NCBI GenBank assembly: GCA_039025395.1
Contig: JBCCOK010000012.1
Coordinates: 1-64,000, forward strand
Source of the DNA: Hoeflea_A sp039025395
Lineage (GTDB): Bacteria; Pseudomonadota; Alphaproteobacteria; Rhizobiales; Rhizobiaceae
Reading direction: 5' to 3'
Length of the DNA: 64,000 nucleotides
Below, piece after piece: positions 52,770 to 62,047 of this stretch. The notes beneath the pieces were generated by a model. The model worked only from the letters and a program-made list of their open reading frames with translations. It ran no database searches and was not told the origin of the DNA. The translations under genes and the position numbers were made by a program. How positions within the stretch are numbered: position 1 is the stretch's first letter; the number at the start of each line of letters is the position of its first letter.

Positions 52770-53612
52770 ATGATCGCATATCGTCTTCCCGGCAAAACGG
52801 GCCGTTGCATCGCAGCCGTGATTCTCGCCTTCAGTCTTGCGCCGCCGCCATATGTTTTCGCAGCGTCGAGCGAATGGGTGGAAACCGAAGCCGGCCGTAT
52901 TCGCATTTCCGCGCTAAGGCCAGGGGAAGACGGTCAGATTCGCGCGGTGCTCGACGTCGATCTTCTGCCCGGTTGGAAAACCTACTGGCGGGATCCCGGC
53001 GAAGCGGGCATTCCTCCCACCATCACGGTAGACCGCAGCAAAAACATTGTCGCAGCGGAAGTCCATTTCCCTGCGCCCGAACGAATTACCGACCCCTATT
53101 CGACCTGGGCCGGCTATGACTATCCGGTGCTGCTGCCCCTCACATTCGATCAGAAGGATCCGGGGCGAACAAGCGTGCTGGAGGCTGATGTATTTATCGG
53201 CCTGTGCGAAAGCGTCTGCATTCCATTCCAGACCAGCTTCACGCTGGTGATTGATCCGGCGAAGCCGGCAAACGCATTCGAGACGAGGCTGGTCGGCCGA
53301 GCATTCGATGCGCTGCCCGAAAAACCTGGGCACGGGTTCGAGATCGTCGACCACAAAATTGACGGTGACGGGGCATCGCTGACCTTGTCGGTGAAAACCC
53401 CTGCCCCGGACGAGAATGGAGAGCTTTTTGTCTCGGGTCCCCCTGGATGGGCTTTTGACACACCCAGAATTTCCGGCCATGACGGAAATGTCGTGACCTA
53501 TCACGTCAGCGCCTACCGCCAACCCGATGGCGAAACGCTGCACGCAAAACCCATCCGTCTGCTGATAAAAGCCTCCGGGCGGGCTATGGAAACCGAAATC
53601 ACAATCCCATAA
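52770..53612 (+). CDS. Periplasmic DsbD N-terminal-like domain protein
   Basis: This 280-residue secreted protein has a signal peptide (to about residue 33), then a DsbD-alpha-like immunoglobulin fold. That fold includes LLPGWKTYWRDPGEAGIPPTI and a cysteine pair in GLCESVCIP, which would take part in electron transfer from a membrane thiol carrier. The transmembrane DsbD part is absent. A peroxiredoxin follows 165 bp downstream. Confidence 0.8.
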   Translation: MIAYRLPGKTGRCIAAVILAFSLAPPPYVFAASSEWVETEAGRIRISALRPGEDGQIRAVLDVDLLPGWKTYWRDPGEAGIPPTITVDRSKNIVAAEVHFPAPERITDPYSTWAGYDYPVLLPLTFDQKDPGRTSVLEADVFIGLCESVCIPFQTSFTLVIDPAKPANAFETRLVGRAFDALPEKPGHGFEIVDHKIDGDGASLTLSVKTPAPDENGELFVSGPPGWAFDTPRISGHDGNVVTYHVSAYRQPDGETLHAKPIRLLIKASGRAMETEITIP

Positions 53613-53777
53613 CGCCAGTTGACCGTAAGGCGCTTCGGTCGGCAAACTTTAGCTGGACATCGATGAGCGGTCTTTTATGGTCGCGGAAGAAAGGGCGGCA
53701 CGCTTAAGGGCATCCGCTCCTACACACACAGTTTTGAAATTGTACCCGGCACCGCCGGTCTATCGGAGGAAAATCGC

Positions 53778-54263
53778 ATGGCCATTTCTGTTGGCGAAAG
53801 TCTGCCGGAACTCACCCTCAAGGAAGCCTCTTCCGATGGCATGAACGAGGTAACGACGGCCGATCTTTTTGGCGGAAAGAAAGTCGTCCTGTTTGCTGTA
53901 CCCGGCGCGTTCACCGGCACCTGCAGCAATGTTCATGTGCCCGGATATCTCGAGCACCGCGATGCAATCCTGGCAAAAGGCGTTGACGAGATTGCGGTTC
54001 TGTCGGTCAATGATGGTTTTGTCATGGGTGCCTGGGCATCCAACACCGGTGCCGACGGAAAGATCCGCTTCCTGGCAGACTGGGACGCCGCTTTCACAAA
54101 GGCGGTGGGGATGGATATGGATCTTTCGGCCGGGACTTTGGGCGTGCGGTCGAAACGCTACTCCATGGTGGTCGAGGACGGCACAGTCAAGGCGGTCAAT
54201 ATCGAGGAAAACCCCGGCGAAGTGGCGGTCTCCGGCGCTGATAAGATCCTCGACCAGCTCTGA
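53778..54263 (+). CDS. Peroxiredoxin, Prx5 type
   Basis: This 161-residue thiol peroxidase has the active-site motif PGAFTGTCS, supplying the peroxidatic Cys near residue 50, and the GVRSKRYSMVVEDGTV segment typical of the Prx5/AhpE-like group that uses glutaredoxin or thioredoxin. GGAGGA precedes the start. It would remove hydrogen and organic peroxides. Confidence 0.93.
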   Translation: MAISVGESLPELTLKEASSDGMNEVTTADLFGGKKVVLFAVPGAFTGTCSNVHVPGYLEHRDAILAKGVDEIAVLSVNDGFVMGAWASNTGADGKIRFLADWDAAFTKAVGMDMDLSAGTLGVRSKRYSMVVEDGTVKAVNIEENPGEVAVSGADKILDQL

Positions 54264-54507
54264 TGCGGCCTTAACGGGTTCCATTTGAACCGTGCCACAG
54301 GCGGCGACGGGCGGGCCGGTCTCGAAGCACCGCAATTTGTTCCGAGGGATTGGCCCGCGCGGCTGCGTCTGGCCAAGGATTACTTTCCTGAGGCGCGTCT
54401 CGCCTTGATTCGCCGCCGGATCGACACCAACTCCGGCTGGCGCGACACTCGAAATACGGTTTGCCGAACGCGGTGATCGGAACCGGCTGGGAGACAACGC
54501 GGTCCTC
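54264..54507. other. Intergenic region with no recognised gene
   Basis: About 240 bp after the peroxiredoxin stop contain no frame with a start signal or family resemblance, and no terminator with a T-run was seen. Confidence 0.4.
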
Positions 54508-54816
54508 TTGAACGAAACCACATCAAGCTTCGTTGAAATACGGCGCCACTCGGACGCACCCTTTGGCGACCGGCTTTATCAGATGATCCGGCCTCTGTAT
54601 GACGGCAACTTGATGCCGGTCGCCTATTTGTGGTGCCTCTTCATCGCAAATGGCTTGTTGATTATGATGGTTGCAACGGGGATGTTAAACTTCCTACAGA
54701 AAACCTATCGTCCCGTACGGCTACCGGCCGTGAGCCGGATGCTTGATGCACGCCGTGCTATAGAGCCTGCAGGAGAAAGCCGGTCATGCGCTCGCAGATC
54801 ATCACAGGTACCCTGA
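54508..54816 (+). CDS. Small hypothetical membrane protein
   Basis: This possible 102-residue protein has one clear membrane helix (VAYLWCLFIANGLLIMMVATGMLNFL, written here in part) around residues 38-63. It would start with TTG and overlaps the next gene by 31 bp. The membrane helix is the only support, and internal ATGs (for example at LYQM) could be the true start. No family recognised. Confidence 0.3.
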   Translation: MNETTSSFVEIRRHSDAPFGDRLYQMIRPLYDGNLMPVAYLWCLFIANGLLIMMVATGMLNFLQKTYRPVRLPAVSRMLDARRAIEPAGESRSCARRSSQVP

Positions 54817-55559
54817 TGCTTTTCGTCGGCTTGCTTTCGGGCTGGCTATTGTTCGGCGATCCGGCGTTTTCGAGACAACAAAGCCCGGGAAACATGGCCT
54901 TTACGACGGCTGACAGCTCGCTGGACCAGGCCAATGATCTCTCGCAGTTAACAGACATGCGCACCGCGGGGAGACAGGCTAAAGACGGCCCGAGACACGG
55001 GCACGGGCAGAGACACGTAGGCCCGCGTCATCGCAGCGGGCATGGCGGTGGCCACCATGGTGCGCGGTCCGGTCAGGGTGGCCATGGAGGTGGTCATCGC
55101 GTGCATGGCGGACGGCACGGCAGTGGCCACGGAGGATACCATCGTCATGGACGCCACGGTGGCCATGGCGGTCAGAGGGGATCCGGGCTGGCGGTCGCTG
55201 ACGTGCTGGATGTCGAAGGCACCTTGGCGGGTCTTTCGCGTGCGTTACCGCTCACCCTTGCCGAACAGGAGCGCCTGCGCCCACTATTGGTATCGCGCGA
55301 TACGCTGATGAAGCGACATAGGACTGAACTGCGCGTGGCCATCAACGCGCTCGACCGGGTCCAGCCATCGGATGACAATGCCGCGGCAGTGCGCGAAACC
55401 CATTCCGCCCAAGCGAGAGCCGCTCTCGACAATCTGACCACCGTTATCATTCTAAGCCGGAACGAGATCTATGCTGAATTGAATGCCGAGCAGCGCGAGA
55501 GATTGCTGGAAATTCGCCGTAGCGGTATTGTTGACGAGCGGCTCAGTCATTGGCCGTGA
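54786..55559 (+). CDS. Histidine-rich periplasmic Spy/CpxP-like protein
   Basis: This 257-residue protein has an N-terminal membrane anchor or signal (residues 5-24) and a His/Gly/Arg-rich stretch at 71-127 with 16 histidines. The alpha-helical C-terminal half (about 140-257: LSRALPLTLAEQERLRPLL) looks like the heavy-metal-sensing/Spy repeat family. The histidine block probably binds Ni, Co, Zn or Cu ions in the periplasm. GCAGGAG lies just upstream. The function as a metal buffer or sensor is inferred. Confidence 0.6.
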   Translation: MRSQIITGTLMLFVGLLSGWLLFGDPAFSRQQSPGNMAFTTADSSLDQANDLSQLTDMRTAGRQAKDGPRHGHGQRHVGPRHRSGHGGGHHGARSGQGGHGGGHRVHGGRHGSGHGGYHRHGRHGGHGGQRGSGLAVADVLDVEGTLAGLSRALPLTLAEQERLRPLLVSRDTLMKRHRTELRVAINALDRVQPSDDNAAAVRETHSAQARAALDNLTTVIILSRNEIYAELNAEQRERLLEIRRSGIVDERLSHWP

Positions 55560-55587
55560 AGATAGCGCGGGCCGCGATAATTGCGCG

Positions 55588-56034
55588 TTAGACCACCTTG
55601 CCCTTGAACGGTTCCATAGCGCGGCGCGCGAGTTCGTCAGCCCGCTCGTTCTCCGGATGACCGGCATGGCCTTTGAGCCAGTGCCATGACACTTCGTGTC
55701 GGTTGCGCGCCTCCTCCAGCGCCTGCCACAGGTCGATATTCTTGACCGGTTTCCTTGATGCGGTCTTCCAGCCGTTACGCTTCCAGCCTTCGATCCAGCC
55801 GACTATGCCGTCCTTCACATAGGACGAGTCGGTATAGAGATCGACACGGCAACGCTCCTTCAGCGCGTTGAGCGCTGCGATGGCCGCAGTCAGTTCCATG
55901 CGGTTGTTTGTTGTGTTTTGTTCACCGCCGGACAGTTCCTTTTCTATACGTCCGAAACGTAATATCGCTCCCCATCCGCCGGGGCCGGGATTGCCTGAAC
56001 AGGCACCATCGGTGAAGACTTCAACGTGCTTCAT
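55588..56034 (-). CDS. rnhA: Ribonuclease HI
   Basis: This 148-residue enzyme degrades RNA in RNA–DNA hybrids. The catalytic DEDD residues are visible in FTDGACSGNPGPGGWG, NNRMELTAAI, YTDSSYVKDG and NERADELARR. The ATG behind GAGG, five bases from the thrB stop, is preferred; an earlier ATG would overlap thrB. It is downstream of thrB in the same operon. Confidence 0.95.
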   Translation of the reverse strand: MKHVEVFTDGACSGNPGPGGWGAILRFGRIEKELSGGEQNTTNNRMELTAAIAALNALKERCRVDLYTDSSYVKDGIVGWIEGWKRNGWKTASRKPVKNIDLWQALEEARNRHEVSWHWLKGHAGHPENERADELARRAMEPFKGKVV

Positions 56035-56038
56035 GGCC

Positions 56039-57001
56039 TCAACGCAATCCATACTCGGCTGCGGATGCCACCTGGCGGTGAAACCGGACATAGCGTAGAT
56101 ATTCCATCGGATCTTTCTTTGTCACCATTGCACTGTCGGGGACGTTCAGCCAGTCGTAGAGACGGGTCAGCAGGAAACGCAGTGCCGCACCATGGGCGAG
56201 CAGCGGCAACGCTTCTACCTCCTGCGTCTCCAACGGGCGCACCTCGGAATACCCGGACAGCAAAGCCATCCCCTTTGTTGCGTTGAAGGATCCGTCACGC
56301 TCAAAACACCACGCGTTCAGGCAAATCGCCACGTCGTAGGCGAACATATCATTGCAGGCAAAATAGAAATCGATCAAACCCGACAGCCGGTCGCCCAAAA
56401 AAAATACATTGTCTGGAAAAAGATCGGCATGGATCACGCCGGACGGAAGCGTATCCGGCCAGTTTTTCTCGAGACGGTCGAGATCCGTTTCGATCTCGGC
56501 TGCCAGATTCGGTTCGACTTCGTGAGCGCGAGACCTCGATTGTTCCCAGAGTGGCCGCCAGCCGTGGACCGACAATGCGTTGGCGCGGCTGTGTGAAAAA
56601 TCGCGGCCGCAAAGATGAAACCGGGCAGCTGTCGATCCGACCGCCCGACAATGAAAAGGTGCCGGGCGCCTTGGCCAAATGCCCTCGAGAAATGTGATGA
56701 GCGCCGCCGGCCGGCCGGCCAGTTCGCCGAGCACATCGCCGTCACCGTTGTGGACAGGTAAAGGGCAGGACAGTCCCTTTTCCGCGAGATGCTCCATCAG
56801 ACCGAGGAAGAACGGCAGGTCGGTTCGTTCCACCCGTTTTTCATAGAGCGTCAGGATGTAATTGCCTGTTTGGGTATGGAGAAGAAAATTCGAATTCTCC
56901 ACGCCCTCGGCAATCCCACGGTAAGATAGCAAATCGCCAACGCCGTACGACCCAAGGAAATCGCGGAGTTCGGCCTCGGTAATATCGGTATAGACTGCCA
57001 A
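56039..57001 (-). CDS. thrB: Homoserine kinase
   Basis: This 320-residue choline-kinase/APH-fold homoserine kinase (the alphaproteobacterial type, not the GHMP type) has Brenner motif GVIHADLFPDNVFF with catalytic Asp and Asn, and the DFYFACND metal-binding motif. It phosphorylates homoserine to feed threonine synthase. Operon order ispH–thrB–rnhA is the usual rhizobial one. Confidence 0.94.
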   Translation of the reverse strand: MAVYTDITEAELRDFLGSYGVGDLLSYRGIAEGVENSNFLLHTQTGNYILTLYEKRVERTDLPFFLGLMEHLAEKGLSCPLPVHNGDGDVLGELAGRPAALITFLEGIWPRRPAPFHCRAVGSTAARFHLCGRDFSHSRANALSVHGWRPLWEQSRSRAHEVEPNLAAEIETDLDRLEKNWPDTLPSGVIHADLFPDNVFFLGDRLSGLIDFYFACNDMFAYDVAICLNAWCFERDGSFNATKGMALLSGYSEVRPLETQEVEALPLLAHGAALRFLLTRLYDWLNVPDSAMVTKKDPMEYLRYVRFHRQVASAAEYGLR

Positions 57002-57040
57002 CGTCCGGCCCTTCGAAAATTGAAAATGCGACCGATCGTC

Positions 57041-58045
57041 TTACGGACCGTTGACGAAAGCCATGTCGGCAGCTGTCAGCTCGACATCGCGGAGATCCCG
57101 CATGACCAGAAAGTTCTCGTCTTCCACGGCTGTTTCGACAAGATCGATCTCCACCTCAAACCGCTCACGAAATGCGTCGATGATCTCGTCGACAATAATC
57201 TCCGGTGCGGAGGCGCCTGCTGAAATACCTAGCGTCCGGGTCGTTTCCGGTTCAATTTCATGCCACGGGATCTCGCTCGCGCGCTGCACAAGAAGCGATC
57301 CGCGCGCGCCTGCGCGCAACGCCACCTCGACAAGGCGGCGTGAATTCGAAGAATTGGGCGCGCCGACGGTCAAAAAGTAATCGCAGCCGGGTGCGGCGGC
57401 CTTAACCGCTTCCTGGCGGTTTGTGGTTGCGTAACAGATGGATTCGGCAACGGGAGCCATAATATTCGGGAAGCGTGACTGGAGAACCTCGATCACGCTC
57501 TCGGTATCCTCAACAGAGAGTGTTGTCTGGGTGACGAAACCGAGACTATCGGGATCGGCAGGATCAAAAACGCTGGCGTCCTCGGCGGATTCGACGAGGG
57601 TCATGGAACCGGCTGGAAGTTGGCCCATCGTACCGATCACCTCGGGGTGGCCTGCGTGGCCGATGAGCACGACATGACGGCCCTGGCGCTGATGGCGCAA
57701 TGCCTGCTTGTGAACCTTGGAAACCAGCGGACAGGTGGCATCGAGATAGAAGAGGTTGCGGGCATCGGCATCGGCCGGCACCGATTTCGGGACGCCGTGG
57801 GCGGAAAAGATTACCGGCTGGTCCCGATGCTCCGGCGGAATCTCGTCCAGCTCCTTAACAAACACGGCGCCTCGGGTCTCAAGGCCCTCAACCACATAGC
57901 GGTTGTGTACGATTTCATGACGCACATAGACCGGTGCGCCATATTTCTTGATTGCGAGGACAACAATCTGAATGGCACGATCAACGCCGGCGCAGAAGCC
58001 CCGCGGTCCGCACAGCCTGATTGTCAATGGCGGCTTTCTTGTCAT
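57041..58045 (-). CDS. ispH: 4-hydroxy-3-methylbut-2-enyl diphosphate reductase
   Basis: This 334-residue 4Fe-4S enzyme is the last step of the MEP isoprenoid pathway. Cluster cysteines appear in CGPRGFCAGVDRAI, LDATCPLVSKVHKQA and TVGAPNSSNSRRL with its preceding Cys; YATTNRQEAV carries the usual Thr. It supplies precursors for quinones, heme O side chains and any carotenoid or bacteriochlorophyll tail. It leads the thrB–rnhA genes. Confidence 0.96.
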   Translation of the reverse strand: MTRKPPLTIRLCGPRGFCAGVDRAIQIVVLAIKKYGAPVYVRHEIVHNRYVVEGLETRGAVFVKELDEIPPEHRDQPVIFSAHGVPKSVPADADARNLFYLDATCPLVSKVHKQALRHQRQGRHVVLIGHAGHPEVIGTMGQLPAGSMTLVESAEDASVFDPADPDSLGFVTQTTLSVEDTESVIEVLQSRFPNIMAPVAESICYATTNRQEAVKAAAPGCDYFLTVGAPNSSNSRRLVEVALRAGARGSLLVQRASEIPWHEIEPETTRTLGISAGASAPEIIVDEIIDAFRERFEVEIDLVETAVEDENFLVMRDLRDVELTAADMAFVNGP

Positions 58046-58108
58046 CGCCCTATCCGAAATAGCTCACCGATCTTGTAGAACAAGTCGTGACATTAGGAAA
58101 CCACATGC

Positions 58109-58888
58109 TCAACTCTGATCGCCTTTGCGGAACAGAAAAAAGCCTATGACCACCACCAGTGCGGCCGCCAAGCCGAACCACGTAATGGCGTATTGCAGAT
58201 GATTGTTTGGCAATGATACCCGCGTCACCCCGCCGATCGGACCAACGGCGACTTCCCCTTCGGTGGTCGCAACATCGACAAAGAACGGAACAATCTCCGC
58301 CTCCTGAATGGCCATGGCCTGCGTCATCGCAGCAAAATCCTTCCAATACCAGATCCGGTCTTCGGGCACGTTTTCCGGCAGCAACCAGCCCGGCTTGTCG
58401 AAAAGCGGATTGCGGGCAAGGCCTATTATGGAGACGGTACCGTCCAAGGGAGCCCATCCGCGATTGGCTGCCTCCTTCAGGTCATATGGTACAAAGCCGC
58501 GATTGACGATAATCGTTCCGCCATCTTCAAGTCGCAGCGGCGTATACAGATACCAGCCCGATTGTCCTTCATAGGTGGCGAGATAATGCTGCTCGCCTTC
58601 ATGCATAAAGGTGCCGGCAAAACGAACCGGAAGATAGTCGACATCGCCCGTTTCCTGCCATTGCACAATTGCTTGATCCAGCAACATCGGCTCCTGCGAC
58701 ATGCGATCCGATATCGTCGCGAGCAAGCCTTCTTTCCAGTGCAAGCGCTGAACCTGCCAGTTGCCGAGCAGGAGCAAAACAATCAGTACCGGTAATGCGA
58801 ACACGACCAGCAATACCGGCGCGCCGCGTCGACTCCGCGGGCGCGGATCCAGGCCGTTTTCTCCTGCGTCCGGTTTCAATTCAGTCAT
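58109..58888 (-). CDS. SURF1-family cytochrome oxidase assembly protein
   Basis: This 259-residue protein has two membrane helices, one near residues 22-45 and one near the C-terminus (ITWFGLAAALVVVIGFFLF), with the SURF1 motif IIVNRGFVP and PGWLLPEN in the periplasmic part. It helps heme a insertion into subunit I. The ATG overlaps the DUF983 stop by eight bases. Confidence 0.9.
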   Translation of the reverse strand: MTELKPDAGENGLDPRPRSRRGAPVLLVVFALPVLIVLLLLGNWQVQRLHWKEGLLATISDRMSQEPMLLDQAIVQWQETGDVDYLPVRFAGTFMHEGEQHYLATYEGQSGWYLYTPLRLEDGGTIIVNRGFVPYDLKEAANRGWAPLDGTVSIIGLARNPLFDKPGWLLPENVPEDRIWYWKDFAAMTQAMAIQEAEIVPFFVDVATTEGEVAVGPIGGVTRVSLPNNHLQYAITWFGLAAALVVVIGFFLFRKGDQS

Positions 58889-59267
58889 TGTCCAGAGTGC
58901 CTTCATGGGCGTTGTTTTTGTACTGAAGATTGATCAGCAGCCCCTTGAAGGCCCGCAAAAGCCAACCGCATAGTGCAAGGCTCAGCGGTATCCACAGGAG
59001 AAGGTGCAGCCAGAGCGGCGGACCGGCGCTGACTTCAAGCCACAGTGCAAGACCGACGACCAGCGCGCCGACGAACAATACCACAAAGACTGCCGGACCG
59101 TCTCCAGCGTCGGCAAAACCATAGTCCAAACCGCATTCGGAACAGGATTTTGCTACGACCAGATAGCCGTCAAAAAGCCTGCCCCTGCCGCAGCGCGGGC
59201 AGTGTCCGGTTATGCCTGACCGGATGGCATCAATTTCTGATACAGCATTCGGACCCTCGCCAGCCAT
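58881..59267 (-). CDS. DUF983 membrane protein
   Basis: This 128-residue protein has a zinc-ribbon-like CPRCGRGRLFDGY…CSECGLDYG (two CxxC pairs) and two membrane helices. The internal ATG preceded by GGAG is preferred. It always travels with SURF1 and ctaE in alphaproteobacteria; the molecular role is unknown. Two short hairpins (59294-59306 and 59311-59325) lie between it and ctaE. Confidence 0.88.
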   Translation of the reverse strand: MAGEGPNAVSEIDAIRSGITGHCPRCGRGRLFDGYLVVAKSCSECGLDYGFADAGDGPAVFVVLFVGALVVGLALWLEVSAGPPLWLHLLLWIPLSLALCGWLLRAFKGLLINLQYKNNAHEGTLDND

Positions 59268-59342
59268 GAACCCGGCTCCAACAAAAGGGTTTGGCCGCAA
59301 AGCGGCAGCCCCCGGTGAGACCGGGAATCCGGTCCTCGTGCT

Positions 59343-60221
59343 TTAGAGTTCGGCGATCGTCGCGCCCCATGACGCCCAAATGTAAATGGTGAAGAACAAA
59401 AACAGCCACACCACATCGACAAAATGCCAGTACCACGCGGCCGCTTCAAAGCCGAAATGCTTCTTCGGCGTGAAATCGCCCATCGTCGCGCGCAACAAAC
59501 ACACGATCAGGAAGATGGTTCCGACAAAAACGTGAAAGCCGTGAAAGCCCGTTGCCATGAAGAATGTCGCGCCATAGATCGACTCCCTGAAGGCAAACGG
59601 CGCATGCAGGTACTCGTAAACTTGCACAAAACTGAACAACACACCGAGTACAACTGTCAGCACCAGGCCCTGCACAAGCCCGCGCCGGTCATCGTGAAGC
59701 AGCGCATGGTGCGCCCAAGTGACCGTCGTACCCGAGAGCAACAGGATGATCGTGTTGTAAAGCGGCAGGTGCATCGGGTCGAGAACTTCGATACCGACAG
59801 GCGGCCACTGTCCGCCGGTATGCTCGACACGTGCCACCTGCGCAGCTTCACCGGCAAAGAGTGCGGCATCGAAAAACGCCCAGAACCATGCGACAAAGAA
59901 CATCACCTCCGAGGCGATGAACATGATCATCCCGTAGCGCAGATGCAGGGAGACAACGCGGGTGTGGTGTCCCTGGTGGCTTTCGGTAATGCAGTCGCGC
60001 CACCAAGCGAACATCGTGTAAAGCACGATGGCAAGGCCGATGTAGAAAAGATAAGGCTGGGCAATATCGACACCGAACATGATCAGCGTATCGCCCGCCG
60101 CATAGCGCATATAGCCAAGGCTGCCGATCGCCAGGATCAAGGCGCCGACCCCGCCCCATAAGGGCCAGGGGCTTGGATCGAGGATGTGATAGTCGTGGTT
60201 TTTGTGGTGGGCGTCAGCCAT
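59343..60221 (-). CDS. ctaE: Cytochrome c oxidase subunit III
   Basis: This 292-residue, seven-helix subunit stabilises subunit I of aa3 oxidase. Signatures are HHKNHDYHILDPSPWPL at the N-terminus, the FWAFFDAAL region and FHGFHVFVGT. The C-terminal helices end WHFVDVVWLFLF. It follows ctaG on the same strand. Confidence 0.96.
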   Translation of the reverse strand: MADAHHKNHDYHILDPSPWPLWGGVGALILAIGSLGYMRYAAGDTLIMFGVDIAQPYLFYIGLAIVLYTMFAWWRDCITESHQGHHTRVVSLHLRYGMIMFIASEVMFFVAWFWAFFDAALFAGEAAQVARVEHTGGQWPPVGIEVLDPMHLPLYNTIILLLSGTTVTWAHHALLHDDRRGLVQGLVLTVVLGVLFSFVQVYEYLHAPFAFRESIYGATFFMATGFHGFHVFVGTIFLIVCLLRATMGDFTPKKHFGFEAAAWYWHFVDVVWLFLFFTIYIWASWGATIAEL

Positions 60222-60266
60222 TTCTACATACCCTGAATCGCGGACATTCCATCATGTACCATGCCA

Positions 60267-60884
60267 TTACCGTGTTGTCCTGTCCCCTACAGCCGTAGCC
60301 GCGCCTTCGGCATCGGCGACAGACTCCGGCTTGTCCAGAGGAAAGAACGTGTAGGACAGTGTGATTGTATTAATGTTTTGAGTTTCTGCCACTTCGACAA
60401 TTTCCGGATCGACAAAAAACAACACCGGCATCTCAAGTTGCTCGCCCGGCTGAAGTTCCGTTTCGATAAAGCAGAAACACTCGACCTTGTTGAAATAGGC
60501 GCCCGCCGATTGCGGGGTGACATTGAATGTCGCCTGGCCGTGACTGGCAGCAGCTCCGGTATTGACTGCCATATAGGCAACCTGCCGGGTCTCACCGATG
60601 CGCAGTTCCACCTCCCGCTGCACAGGCTCGAAATCCCAGTTCAAGGCACCTGACACATTGGAATCAAAACGAACCGTGATGGTTCGATCGAGGATCTCGT
60701 CGGAATATTGTTCGGCGCGCTGGGTCGTGCCGCCATAGCCTGTCACCTGACAAAAGAGCTGATAAAGGGGCACTGCGGCATAAGACATGCCGATCATCGC
60801 AGCGACGCCACAGACACAACTGATAACGATACGCCGGTTGCTTGTCGAACTGCTCTGTCTCGTCTCTGGCTGTGCTTCGCTCAT
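60267..60884 (-). CDS. ctaG: Cytochrome c oxidase assembly protein CtaG (Cox11)
   Basis: This 205-residue copper chaperone for CuB has one N-terminal membrane helix, then YAAVPLYQLFCQVTGYGGTTQ and a periplasmic beta fold with the copper-binding CFCF motif in VECFCFIETEL. Length and layout are typical. Confidence 0.95.
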   Translation of the reverse strand: MSEAQPETRQSSSTSNRRIVISCVCGVAAMIGMSYAAVPLYQLFCQVTGYGGTTQRAEQYSDEILDRTITVRFDSNVSGALNWDFEPVQREVELRIGETRQVAYMAVNTGAAASHGQATFNVTPQSAGAYFNKVECFCFIETELQPGEQLEMPVLFFVDPEIVEVAETQNINTITLSYTFFPLDKPESVADAEGAATAVGDRTTR

Positions 60885-60895
60885 TGCCTTCCCAA

Positions 60896-61048
60896 CTACA
60901 ATGGTCGATCAAGGATTGCAGGGCCGAACTTGACCACGGTCGCGACATAAAAGAGCGCCACCAACGCCGCGAGCACAATTGCAAGCGCAATGGATCTGCG
61001 CCGGCGTGCCTTTCGCTGCTCTTCCGTCAGCGTCACCTGTTCGATCAT
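60896..61048 (-). CDS. coxF: CoxF, small oxidase-associated protein
   Basis: This 50-residue protein has a basic N-terminus (QRKARRRRS) and one membrane helix. It sits between ctaB and ctaG as in other alphaproteobacteria. The start overlaps the ctaB stop by four bases (ATGA). Function in oxidase assembly is inferred from position. Confidence 0.85.
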   Translation of the reverse strand: MIEQVTLTEEQRKARRRRSIALAIVLAALVALFYVATVVKFGPAILDRPL

Positions 61049-61983
61049 ACCGACATCCCCAACGTTACCAGCCGGTCGATCAACAGCGATCCGAAAAGAG
61101 CGAACAGATAGATCAGTGAGAATTTGAACAACGATTTTGCAGGCTGCATGCGCTCGTCGGACGGGCTCATGCGCAAAACCCGGTAGGCGTGGATGATGAA
61201 GCCAATGCCGAGACCCGTGGCGAGAACGGCATAAACCGGGCCGGCCAGACCGGTGAAGAAGGGCAGAACCCCGACTACCGCCGTTAGGAGGGTGTAAGCA
61301 AATATCTGCCACTTTGTGGATTCGACGCCGACAACATTCGGCATCATTGGCACGCCGGCGTTGTGATAGTCGCGCTGAGCAAAAAGCGCCAGTGCCCAGA
61401 AATGCGGCGGCGTCCACAGGAAGATGATCAGAAACAGCAAAAAACTGTCCAGCGAAACCGATCCGGTGACACAAGCCCAACCAATCATGGGCGGGAACGC
61501 GCCTGCCGCGCCGCCGATAACGATATTCTGAGGCGTCCGCCGTTTCAGATACATCGTGTAAATCACGGTGTAAAAGAAGATCGTGAAGGCCAGAAGCCCG
61601 GCAGACAACCAGTTTACGAGAAGCCCGAGCGTCACAACGGAAAATCCGGACAGAACCAGTCCGAATCCCAGCGCGTCGGACGGCGTGACACGGCCGGTTG
61701 GGATCGGCCGCTTGGCGGTGCGTTTCATCACCGCATCGATATCGGAATCGTACCACATATTGAGCGCACCGGAGGCGCCGGCCCCCACCGCAATGCACAT
61801 CACCGATACGACAGCCAGAAAAGGATGAATACTTCCCGGCGCAACCATGAGTCCGACGAATGCACTGAATATGACCAGTGACATGACCCGTGGCTTGAGG
61901 AGCGCAAAGTAGTCGCTCGGGTCAGCCTCCGAGAGCCGGAGCTCTGCCGTTGTTGCCACCTCATGTTCGCCTGTTATTGCCAT
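61045..61983 (-). CDS. ctaB: Protoheme IX farnesyltransferase (heme O synthase)
   Basis: This 312-residue UbiA-type prenyltransferase with about eight helices attaches farnesyl to heme b, the first step to heme a. The NMWYDSDIDAVMKRT and following RPIPTGRV motifs bind the prenyl diphosphate. It lies between ctaD and coxF in the same operon. Confidence 0.96.
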   Translation of the reverse strand: MAITGEHEVATTAELRLSEADPSDYFALLKPRVMSLVIFSAFVGLMVAPGSIHPFLAVVSVMCIAVGAGASGALNMWYDSDIDAVMKRTAKRPIPTGRVTPSDALGFGLVLSGFSVVTLGLLVNWLSAGLLAFTIFFYTVIYTMYLKRRTPQNIVIGGAAGAFPPMIGWACVTGSVSLDSFLLFLIIFLWTPPHFWALALFAQRDYHNAGVPMMPNVVGVESTKWQIFAYTLLTAVVGVLPFFTGLAGPVYAVLATGLGIGFIIHAYRVLRMSPSDERMQPAKSLFKFSLIYLFALFGSLLIDRLVTLGMSV

Positions 61984-62047
61984 CTATTGTTTCAGTCCGT
62001 TGTCTCAGCCGCCGGGAAGCGTTCGCACGCCTCCCGTCTATCGCAGG

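Noticed and set aside
59294..59325. Two hairpins between ctaE and DUF983 as an intrinsic terminator
   Set aside because: Short stems without an adjacent T-run; the genes are usually co-transcribed.
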